Below, in pieces: positions 55,030 to 64,000 of a stretch of 64,000 nucleotides of DNA. The stretch is from Cycas panzhihuaensis (lineage: Eukaryota; Cycadophyta), in assembly GCA_023213395.1 (NCBI GenBank), contig CM041465.1, positions 105,097,741-105,161,740 of the forward strand, read 5' to 3'. Positions within the stretch are counted from its first letter, which is position 1. Every line of letters begins with the position of its first letter. The position numbers and the translations under genes are program-made. The notes below the pieces were generated by a model. The model searched no databases. It saw only the letters and a program-made list of their open reading frames with translations, and was not told where the DNA came from.

Positions 55030-56240
55030 TCATGCATAAAATTTCTTAAGGAATTTTCTGTTGACCACTTTCTCAAATTCCAATCCATCCAAGGTGGCGA
55101 TCACATGTCTTGCTATCGAGGCTTTTAAGAACGACGAAGGGGCCTACCCATTTGGGCCCGAATTTGGCCAAGCGATCGTAAAGGTACTCCAATTTGAGGA
55201 CATGGTCCCCGGGGGACAAAGGACGAGCACGAAGACATTTGTCGTGTGTCCTTTACAAGTGGGATTTCGAAGCAAGGTTCGCTTGATAAGCTGTTAAGTA
55301 CCTCTCATCCAGGGCTTCGAGGTCTAGGAGACGAGCCTGGTGAATAGACTCCTCGTTAATGAGGCCTCGAAGGGAAACCCGAAGAGAGGGGATCTCCACT
55401 TCTAATGGGAGTATCGCCTCGGTTCCATAGACTAACGAGAATGGGGTCATTCCGGTAGCTGTGCGAATGGAAGTACGATAAGCCCATAGGGCAGAAGGGA
55501 GTTGGATGTGCCAGTCTCTTTGAGACTGGGTAACGGTTTTCTTCAAAATGCCAACGAGCATTTTATTGAAAGATTCAACTTGGCCATTTGCTTGGGGGTA
55601 ATAAGGGGATGACGTCTTATGCAAGATCTTGAATTTCTCGCACAATTTATCCATTTTCTTATTACAGAAGGAAGTTCCATTATCCGTAATTAGGACATCT
55701 AGAATCCCGAAACGACAGATAATATGCTGGTAGACGAAGGTGGCTATCATCTTGCCAAGGGTAGTGGATAGGGGGATTGCCTCTGCCCATTTAGTAAAGT
55801 ATTCGGTAGCGGTTAAGATATATTTATGTTGTGCGGAAGACGGCGGTGATATAGCCCCAATGAGGTCTAAACCCCATTGAGAAAAGGGCCATGGAGACAC
55901 GATAGGGTGCAACGCCTCAGAAGGTATGTGAGAGACGTTGGTGTGCTCCTGACATCGCCGACATCTAAGGGCATAAGCATGGGCATCCTTGAACAAGGAC
56001 GGCCAGTAATAGCCCATGCGGAGGATCCTTTGGGCCATGGATTGGCCCCCAAAATGGCCCCCACAAATGCCATGGTGGCATTCACGGAGTATTTGGTCTG
56101 CTTCGTTAGGAGCGACGTAGCGAAGTAGGATCCCATCGAAAGATCTCTTGTACAACACTTCATCCACGAGGAAGTGTTGCCTAGCAGTGGCGCGGATACG
56201 CAACCTAACCTTGTTACTGGCTTCAAGGTGATATTCTTGC
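55030..56240 (-). pseudogene. Integrase of element D, nearly intact
   Basis: 316 codons open at 55253-56203. Zinc domain: ECHHGICGGHFGGQS and YALRCRRCQEH. Catalytic residues in place: WGLDLIGAIS (Asp), VLITDNGTSF (Asp), YYPQANGQVESFNK (Glu). Then WAYRTSIRTATGMTPFSLVYG and LDLEALDERYLTAYQAN. The C-terminal end ATLDGLEFEKVVNRKFLKKFYA stops at TGA 55030-55032, after a frame break near 55250. It is the best-preserved integrase in the window and lacks a chromodomain, unlike element X. It would insert the cDNA; the C-terminal break and upstream damage leave it unlikely to be made. Confidence 0.85.
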
Positions 56241-57660
56241 TGAGTCAGATATCACACAATATCGCCATACCACTCGCTGTCAACGAGTGGGTGAGGAGAA
56301 GCATCGTGGATGGTCATGATAGACTCGTCCAGGAAAGAGTCATCAACAGGAGCGCCGCTCGTGTTGGGAATGGCAGCATCAGCTAATTGCTTGGCTACTA
56401 TCATTCCTTTCTTCGACTTCCTGTTGATGACTTGCAAGTCGAATTCTTGAAGTAGGACGGCCCAACGACCTACCCTACCTGTCAAATCTGAACGGGTAAG
56501 TAAGTAATGCAAGGGATCGGATTGAACGATCACCTTAGTTGTATTGTTGAGCAAGTAATGCCGAAATTTCTTGGTTGCATGGACCAAGGGGAGGCATTCC
56601 TTTTCAGCGGGGGGATAGTTTAATTCAGCGGCAACGAGAGTGTGGCTGATGAAATAAATAGCCCTCTCGGTTCCCGAATCGTCCTCTGTCATGAGCATTG
56701 TGCCCGTGGATTAGTCGGTTCTTAGAGGTGTATAGGATGAAGGGCCTATCAAAGCGAGGAGGCGCCAGCGTAGGGGCAGAAACGAGAGCTTCCTTGAGTC
56801 CTATAAAGGCCTTTTGGGTCTTGTCCGACCAGACAAAAGGGGCTCCTTTCTTTAATAGGTTCGTAAGAGGCTTGGCGTTTATGGTGAAATTTACCAAGAA
56901 ACACCTCAGAAAACCAAGCCTACCTAGAAACGACTTAATTTGTCGTTGGGTCCTAGGCGGCGGCATGTCAAGGATTGCCTTGACTTTTTCCAAATCGATT
57001 TGGATTCCTTGCTAGGACACGAGGAAACCCAAGAGTTTGCCTGAAGTGACGGCAAACACGCATTTCAGCAGGCTTAGGCTAACGTGATACTTGCGGCATC
57101 TTGTGAAGATGGTACGCAAGTCAGAGGGATGACAGGCTCTAGTACGCGAAAGGCCCATCATATTGTCCATGAAAACCTCCAACGTATTGTTGATGAAGTC
57201 GTGAAAGATAAAATGCATGGCTCTTTGATAAGTAGCCCCTGCATTCTTAAGGCCAAAGGGCATTGCCTTGTAGGCAAAGGTACCCCATGGCGTAGTAAAG
57301 GCCATCTTATGGCGGTCTTCAGGAGAAATCTGAATATGGTTATAGTCAAAGAAGCCATCCATCAAGGACATAACTTCGAATCCAGCCGTGTAATTGATTA
57401 TTTAATCGATGAAGGGAATAGGAAAGTTGTCCTTAGGACAAGCGTTGTTTATATCATGAAAATCGACACAAATACGAATGGTCCCATTCTTCTTAGCAAC
57501 GGGAATGATATTCGATACCCACTTAGGGTAATCGATGGAAGAAATGAGTCCCGCATCTAGGAGCTTCTCAACTTCCATCTTAACGGCAACTGAAAGCTTC
57601 AGGTGAAGGGGACGCTTACGGCCTTGCAGGCGAGCGTGAGGGAAGGTCGTAAGGTTATGC
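56241..57660 (-). pseudogene. Reverse transcriptase and RNase H of element D
   Basis: The reverse transcriptase N-terminal blocks are in the long frame ending at 57402 (VEKLLDAGLISSIDYPKWV, GTIRICVDFHDINNACPK). The palm is at 57012-57371, with TTPWGTFAYKAMPFGLKN and the active-site box LEVFMDNMMGLS, where the second Asp is Asn. The tether is at 56625-56993 (RTQRQIKSFLGRLGFLR, KGAPFVWSDKTQKAF). RNase H is at 56252-56698 (RAIYFISHTLVAAELNYPPAEKECLPLVHATKKF), followed by KKGMIVAKQLADAAIP. No second RNase H lies between this and integrase, unlike many Tat elements. Confidence 0.83.
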
Positions 57661-58440
57661 GTGACGATGGAGGGGTCAATGCCCTTCATATCTGAGTAGT
57701 CCCATGCGAAAACATCGCAGAATTCCCGGAACAGGAGGGAGTATTCCCTCACTTCGTTAGGAGTACATTCCGCTCCTACCTTGATGACCTTGTCCGGGGT
57801 AAGGACTATGTCCTGAGTTGCCCCCATGCACATGGCATTCCCCTCCTCAAAATAGAGGGGGGCAAGATCAACAGGAAGGGAGGAAACAGAAGAAGGGATT
57901 GGGTCAGCTAACGTGGACCCAATCGCTAAGATCTTCTGGTGGCCAAGCTTGTGGTGACCAGGAGGTAAACTGGGCATGGAACCTGCTAAGTACTCCAGCA
58001 ATGCCTCATCATCTTCGAAGTAGTCCAACCCATGGATGACCTGACTTTGAATGGACGAGGCGCGGGATTGCATGGGAGCGATAAGACCAGTATGGCCTGA
58101 AAGTTGCCCATCATCCCTAAGAGACTCCGAAGGAGAGTCAATGAGAGGTCCCTCGTAAAAAGTAAGAGGGAAACTCTCAGCATCATCACCTATAGGAAGT
58201 GATGGGACGGAAGAGCTAGGAGTGTGATGATCGACATGCGCAATGTCATGTGACATGTGAAAATAACCAGGCTCCACAACAAAAGGGGTCATAGGAGGAA
58301 ACCTAGGACTAGGAGGATGCCTCGCACTAGTGCAGAGGAATGAAACTAGGTGAGGACGATCCTCATCCTCACTATGGGACCTGTCATCGTCAAACATGGC
58401 GAGGTACCCATAGCTCCCGACACCATGGGGGCGAAACACG
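57661..58440 (-). pseudogene. Protease-RT linker of element D
   Basis: Part of a 345-aa open stretch (57402-58439) that runs into the reverse transcriptase. The acidic start YLAMFDDDRSHSEDEDRPH is followed by a Ser/Pro-rich part, LDYFEDDEALLEYLAGSMPSLP, then PLYFEEGNAMCMGATQDIVL and YSLLFREFCDVFAWDYSDM, which leads into the polymerase. The last motif is typical of the segment just before gypsy polymerases. The rest has no known domain. It is the best copy for a search on this linker. Confidence 0.75.
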
Positions 58441-58984
58441 TCAAACCAGGAGAAGAAGATATGGGATCTTCTTCACGGTAAGAGGAATCAGGGATTCCAA
58501 TGGAGCAAGCCGAGACATGGTCAGAAGGGCGCTTGTTTCCCTTTGTATAGCCATGGCTTGCCTGAGCAGATGGCCTAGCTTGTTTGGCGAGCAATCGCTC
58601 GTATGAGACAACTTTCATTTACCCGTTATGGACAAATTTAAGTTGCTCCCAACGGGTGGAACACACGGCTCCCATTTGGTCAAGCCATGGTCGACCCAGA
58701 AGCAAGTTGTAATCAACGTCAACATTGAGGATGACGATGTCGATGTGTGATCTTGTCCTCGAGGGTAAGGGGTATCGAGACAGATCCTAATGGAGTCTTC
58801 TCGCTGCCGTCATAGCCCTGACAACACCATGGAACAGGTTCCAAGGCAGAGATGCCAAGCTCTTGCATAACGCACAAGGGCATGGCATTAACGGAAGAAC
58901 CGTTGTCCATAATGGTTCTTCGCAATGTGCAATCAGGAGTATCTATGGTGATGGTGAAAGGGAAGTTCCATTGGCATTCCCTTA
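58441..58984 (-). pseudogene. Protease of element D, part left of the inserted LTR
   Basis: Retropepsin region with FPFTITIDTPDCTLRRTIMDNGSSVNAMPLCVMQELGISALEPVPW (58719-58984). The active site DNGS is near 58895-58908. The upstream part of the domain, SFDPRD-like, continues at 60885-61020 after solo LTR I. Further left the DYNLLLG-type strand is damaged near 58725. Confidence 0.78.
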
Positions 58985-60879
58985 CATTTCCGGCCATCGG
59001 AATGGACTCGAGCCTTGTCGACACGGGTTTGTGCAGTATATGTTCTTACTTTGCTTACTTATGATCGCTGCGATGGTGGGAATGGTTTGATTGACATGTA
59101 CTGTCCATATGCACTGTTTGATTGCTTGTTCATTATGCATGTGCCTAACGGCACCTTTTAGCCTATGACGACTCACAGCGGGGGCATTCATCAGCGAATG
59201 CGACACCCCGTATGGCGTACAACCACCCACGACGTCTCCATGGTCTCTCAGGACGCTCCTGCCAGCTCGTTTGTCCTTATTACCGCGTGCCGCTTATGTT
59301 GCAAACCCTTTCTAAGCCTGGTTTAACCCTTAGTTAGGTCTCTTTGCACCATTTTGAGTACTTGCCCACTGCCTGGGCCTTCCCCCAGTTGATTTAATTC
59401 ATGCTCAGCCCTTGTTCTTACCTTAAAAAGAGTTTTTATGCCTTTTAGGTTGCATTTTTCTCTTTTCAAATTTAATTTGTCTGCGCAAACTTAGCGGTAC
59501 CACAAAGTTCTTGCGGTACCGGTCGTCTGCGGTAAACTTAATGATACCACCAGTTCTTGCATGATCTGCTTAAAATTAAAAAGAAACACGACGATGGTCG
59601 CGATTTTTCATGAATCGCTACGTGGCTCCCAACGGTTGGAGGCGCCCGAGGCCCCCCAACGTTCACTTGCTTCACTCAAGACATAAAAACTCTTTTTTCA
59701 CTTATTATGATTATTATTGAATGAATTTTTCTACTCTCTACTTCACTCTCCTCTCAAGTTTTCTTCACAAAAGACAAGACAAACAAACAAGAACAAGAGA
59801 CACCTTTCAACAGCTGTGGGATGGAGGCACCAAGGGCTGCTATTGCTGGGGATCACAGGCCATTCTTGCCCCCTACGGAGCTCCAATACAAGCACTCTTC
59901 CTCCTCACACATATTGAAGGCCTCCAAGAGGATTTTGCACCAAGAAAACCATTGCAAGGAACCATTTCCATCTCACTTTCTTGCATGAGGCTCCACCACT
60001 CCTCTCTCTTGCAAGGGACATGCTACATTGCTTCATAGGCATCTCCTGGACCGCTGCTCCAAGTTGCCAAGTGCTCATATGCACTCCTCCTTCATCATTT
60101 GAGTCTCTCTTTCGAGAGGAAGGTATTCCGCTTATTTGCTTGCAGGAGCGTTCGGGACGAGGGGACGCATAAGGTCGACCCATTCTTAGGTCGACACTTG
60201 CTTGGTACGTTTTCCCTTTGTGTATGCGTTTCGAGCTTTATTTTTGTCATTTCGGTTTAGCTAGTGCTTATTTGCTTTCGGGAGGTAAGTGATCCCCATC
60301 ACCGCTTCAACCGACGTCGCATACGAGGAGGACGACGGGAGGAAGCGCAACTGCGGACGGACACTGCGTCTCGGCCAACCGCCGGATCCGGTATTCTCCG
60401 CTCACCCTTCATATTCCTTTTCTCGCTCTTACGTTTCTTTACGCTTGCTTTGGTAGTTAGAGAAATATAAGGAAAAGGAAAAGAAATAACTATTTATTTT
60501 GTACTTGCTTTTTGCTCTACATTTGCTTTTACGTGCGCTTTCTTTGCTACACCACGCACACTATAGTGTCTCGAGATTCTTTACCGATCCCCTTTAGCCG
60601 CTCTTGCACATATCTTACTGCGACACGTTTGGTTGGTTACCCCTTCGCTTTCTCATTGCCTTGAGAAGTAGCGGGCGTCTTCCTTTTCCCTTCCCGCCAT
60701 CCGGAAGGGTAGGAGGGTCTCGCCTGCGGCTACAGAAGCAACCGGGCACCTTGCGATCCGTGCAGCTCCGGCGCACGGACGTCCCGCGAGGTATGATCCT
60801 CGTTCTTTAGCCTATTAGCCCTGTGGTTTTGTGTCCTTCCCGCTAGGCGTTGGATCATTGCCCCGTGGAGAGCGTTTCA
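58985..60879 (+). repeat. Solo LTR I, inserted in the protease of D
   Basis: 1,895 bp. The right end GGAGAGCGTTTCA matches the family's LTR end. The left end reads CATTTCCGGCCATCGG where TGTTTCC would be expected. Flanks are CCTTA (58980-58984) and CCTTC (60880-60884), a 5-bp duplication with one change; element A shows the empty site CATTCCCTTCCACTGG. ATAAAAAC at about 59693 is the TATA-like box, 708 bp from the start. Opposite in orientation to D and shorter than the other LTRs, so it may carry an internal deletion. Confidence 0.82.
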
Positions 60880-60884
60880 CCTTC

Positions 60885-63585
60885 CACTAGACGCGAGAAG
60901 ATCTCTGGGATCGAAGGAGATAATGGGTTCGCAGCTTTGGGTTGTGCCCAAGGCGTGAACAGACGCGTCACTCGATCCTAGAGCTTCCAAGAGGAGCATT
61001 CATTGCTCGGGGTAACTTCTCAAGATGTCCATGATGGACATCCCGGCAGCTACGGTGAGAAGCTCTTCGACTACGGAGAAGGGCTTACCCCTCCCTGTGG
61101 GTTGGGTAAGGCCTCTCCTAAAGTCGAATCTACCGGGGCAGCCAGGAATGCTCTTGGGAAGTGCGGGAATCTTCGGAGGAATGGCTTCCGAAGGGGGATC
61201 AAGTTGCGAGGTAGACGCGGAGGCGCCTGTTGCCTCCTTCGCGACTTGAGACCAGGTCAACGCATAAAGGGGAGTGGTCTCAAGCATTTGGATCACCTTC
61301 TTTCCCTTGTTACAGGACCGCGAGGGTGATGGAGCACGGCGGTCAGGGGAGCGCGAAGGGGAAGGTGACCTTCGCACACCCTTCCCTCTACCATGCGAAG
61401 GGCGAGAATCAGGAGACCTATCCCGATTCTGATTGTTCCTTTGCCGAACATCACAACCACGTTCCCCATGTTTGGGAAACGGGTCTTTATGAATGGGTTG
61501 ATCGAGGTTAGGCCTCAACGCCCGCCTAGGGGACGAGTTGCGCGATGGGGCATCGCGTGGGTGCTGCGCCCGGCAACATGCATCGTTATGGAAACACTCC
61601 CCGTGGATGGAACACCACCTCTTCTCAAGGTGAGGATCGATCCTCCTTGCTTGAGAAGGTTGGGTGTTACCCCCTTTGGGAGGCGTCACACAAGAAGCTT
61701 GCTGGACTGGTTTATGGGAGGTCAGCGACGAAGGAGGTTGGAGCTTAAGCTCCTTCATCATGCACTCAAATGAGTGAATAGCGGAGGTAAGAGGATCTAG
61801 GGTCCTCTCAGTCAGATGAGAGGTAGGCCTAGTGGGCTGCGAAGGTTTGGTTTCCTTCGCTGGAGGAGGTGCCTCGCGACGTTGCGAGGGCTTAGGAAGT
61901 TTCTTGAGTCCAGCTTGGATCTCAATGGCCTCCAATGCCAAGCACCTCGTAATCGCGGAGTCACATGTGGTCGCCCCCATCTTAAGGACTTCCACATGCA
62001 CTTTGGGGTAAAGTGCGTTGACGAAGAGATCTCGCTTCAACTCTTCAGGCAACGTGGCCTTGGTAGAGTGAAGGAGATCATGAAAGCATCGCACAAAGTT
62101 ACGATTCATCTCGTCGTGACCTTGTTTGAGCGACAGAAGCACTTTTATTCTGCTTTCAAATAGACAGGCCATGTTAAAATAGTTGACGAACTCATCCACC
62201 AATTGCTGGAATGAAGAAATCGAATGAGCAAGAAGGCGGTAAAACCACTTGAGGGCATCGCCCTATAAGGATCGCGGAAATAGCTTCATCAGAATATGGT
62301 CGTAAGCCCAATAATCGATGCACGCCATAGAGAAACTGCGTACATGCTCGGTTAGGTCTTGCGACGAAGTTCCATCGAATTTGGGAACTTCAGGAGGGTG
62401 AGGCGGCAGGTTGGTCCTTAGTGCCTTAACAGACAATGGCGTCGACCTATAGTCCATGAAGGGACGTGTCCTCACTTGGGCTAATGGATCGATGACCGGC
62501 AAAGGAATGGATGGGGGTGGTAAACCCATCCCTCCTTGGGGAAACGCCCCTTGTTAGAAAGGGGGTTGCAGGTAAACGCTCTAAAAAGGAGGTATGCTCC
62601 CTTGCGACGACGCAGCAACGGGAGTTGCGCTAGCCGATGGAAACGAAGGGTGAGGGATCGGGTTCTGCCCATATGGGCCACCCGTAGGTGGCACAACTCC
62701 ATATGGGTGCAACGGGTCCACCCCATAAACAGGAAGATGGTTTCCCCTAGCTTGCCCCTAAGGTTGAGACATGTAACCTGGGGGCACATAAAGGGAAGGA
62801 CCACCAGTAGAGTTTTGAACATATGTAGGAGTGGGTCCTACATAGTTGACGGCAGCAGCACTAGTAGGACCTCAAGGCCTACTAGGGAACGCGTGAGCCA
62901 CGTTCGAAGGCGGCGCATACGTTTGGCTTAGAAATGGCATGCTAACCTCGAGTTGGGGAAAGGACATGCCACGAACAGGTCCTGAAGAAGTAGGACCACG
63001 ACTAGAAGTAGGTAGCGCAATGCTTGTCCTGGGAGCCGGGGCAGACACGGCATAGGACGAGTGTGCACGGACAGAAGCATCAATCGTTGTAAAAGGCATA
63101 GGGATGGATGAGGAAGATGGTACATTGCGCAACACTTCTTCAAACCACCTAGGATGCAGCTGGCGGCGAGTTGTTCAGAAGTACTCACTAATCGCTTCGA
63201 CTACGTCAGCGGGGGGGGTATCCTCGTAGCCATACGAAGTCGACGGGATCTCAAAAGTAGGGGATCCCTCAAGACGCTCCTCATAAGGCTCACCCGTGGG
63301 ATGGTGAGTCTCGTGAGGAGCTGAATCTTCCACTGCATGAGCGGAAGGATGAAAGTCATCAGGATGGAATTGGTCATCTGGATAGTAGATGGAATCATCG
63401 CCCCCATGGGCAGATTCTGGAATAGATGCAGGGAACTCTTGAGTTCCCGAAGTCATGGTATGGTAGGCCCAATCAGATGGGTAACCTTCCATTATCGAAT
63501 CAGGTTTCGACGACGGAAGGGAACGAGGCAATTGGTTTTCTAACAACGGCGACAGACCTCGCAAGCGACGCGAGAAACGTCGCAC
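60885..63585 (-). pseudogene. Gag of element D, with the first part of protease at its 3' end
   Basis: Begins at 63585 with GTG CGA CGT TTC, where copies B and C have ATG; the start seems lost. The N-terminal region is open at 63175-63585 (LRGLSPLLENQLPRSLPSS). The Retrotrans_gag core spans 62263-62529 and 61000-62202, the latter a 400-codon open stretch (VDEFVNYFNMACLFESRIK, EELKRDLFVNALYPKVHVEVLKMG). A zinc finger of the CxxxH type (CSIHGECFHNDAC) is near 61590-61630 and a very basic tail (SHGRGKGVRRSPSPSRSPDRR) follows. It ends in MDILRSYPEQ, running towards the protease. At least two frameshifts (near 62230 and 62530). Confidence 0.8.
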
Positions 63586-63746
63586 GCAATGCCTTTGCGA
63601 GTGTTGTTAGAAGAAACAAAAAGGAGAGGAAGGAAAGTGAAGCGTACACGTTGGGGGTTGCCCAACTGAAAATACAAAATATGAAGCTACCTAGAGGCAA
63701 GAACACCGATAAGAAGGAGAAGCGAATTTAGCTCCCTTACTAGCAG

Positions 63747-63764
63747 TCCCCAGTATGGTCGCCA
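63747..63764 (-). other. Primer binding site of element D
   Basis: Minus strand TGGCGACCATACTGGGGA, one base from the LTR; identical to that of A. Confidence 0.78.
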
Positions 63765-63765
63765 G

Positions 63766-64000
63766 TGAAATGCTCGCTACGGGGCGGTGATCCTACGTCT
63801 AGCAAACAGATCTAAGAATGCACTATGTTAACTAAGCTAGACAGCGAGGACCTCACCTCGTAGGACGTCCGTGCGCTGGAGCGTGGGTTCGGGACTGCAA
63901 GGTGCCTGGTTGCTTCCAAGTAGCCATGCAAAAACAAGGCCTTCCTACCCTTCGGGTGGCCGGGAAGGAGAGGGAATGCCTTGCGCGTTGCATCTTCTCA
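63766..64000 (-). repeat. 5' LTR of element D, first 235 bp inside the window
   Basis: Plus-strand start TGAAATGCTCGCTACGGGG next to the primer site; aligns without gaps to 47927-48161. The remainder lies outside. Confidence 0.88.

Larger units (their letters stand above)
47927..64000 (-). mobile_element. Tat/Ogre-like element D, 5' LTR runs off the window
   Basis: The most complete and youngest-looking copy. The 3' LTR is 47927-50437, the internal region 50438-63765, and the 5' LTR starts at 63766. It is inserted in the PMD gene of C. Leftwards from the primer site: gag, protease (split by solo LTR I), linker, reverse transcriptase, RNase H, integrase, antisense PMD gene, free-standing RNase HI. 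By my count the first 235 bp of the two LTRs differ at about 18 positions, nearly all transitions. Confidence 0.88.

Noticed and set aside
61003-61329. 108-aa plus-strand frame, similar to 9513-9839 and part of 20205-20474
   Set aside because: Antisense shadow of the basic Gag tail and Gag-protease border; no start or promoter context and broken in B.
1-64000. Host protein genes, tRNA or rRNA genes, CRISPR arrays
   Set aside because: Every coding stretch of note belongs to a retrotransposon; the tRNA-like strings are 18-nt primer sites; no regularly spaced direct repeats were seen.

Overview
The window looks like repeat DNA from a seed plant, with no host gene that I can recognise. It is built almost entirely from Ty3/gypsy LTR retrotransposons in several nested layers. 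The plant assignment rests on the element types, on plant-type tRNA primer sites, and on stop codons that nearly all look like methyl-cytosine decay at CG and CHG sites (CGA to TGA, CAG to TAG). I cannot name the species.

Five or more copies belong to one large Tat/Ogre-like family. It has LTRs of about 2.5-3.1 kb with termini TGTTTC...TTTCA and a primer binding site close to TGGCGACCATACTGGGGA. Gag-pol appears to be one continuous frame of about 2,250 codons: gag, DNGS protease, a long linker, reverse transcriptase, RNase H and integrase. Between the integrase and the 3' LTR lies an accessory module of two divergently arranged genes. One is a free-standing RNase HI of about 140 aa in the sense direction. 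The other is an antisense, three-exon plant-mobile-domain (PMD) gene with its own TATA box. Parts of this module appear in four copies, and it is the most interesting content of the window.

Layout: 1-12256 is copy A (minus strand; integrase at the left edge, gag at the right). It is split at 2939-8843 by a plus-strand chromovirus-like element X with identical-length LTRs, a target duplication, an intact gag-protease frame and a deleted reverse transcriptase core. An LTR at 12257-14835 is shared between A and the next copy B (14836-22945, minus), whose own 5' LTR is 22946-25685. A worn LTR F (about 25926-29808) carries a solo LTR E (26693-29209) flanked by a perfect CCATG duplication. A degenerate plus-strand LTR J (30149-31182) is followed by the 3' LTR and RNase HI fragment of copy G (31183-35093, minus). 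Copy C (35094-47926, plus) is inserted in G's RNase HI. Copy D (47927 to beyond 64000, minus) is inserted in C's antisense PMD gene. A solo LTR I (58985-60879, plus) is inserted in D's protease. The inferred order of insertion is G, then C, then D, then I.

All polyproteins of the Tat-like copies are broken. C and G are CpG-poor and rich in nonsense changes, hence older. D, E and I are CpG-rich and younger. None of the copies seen here could move on its own.
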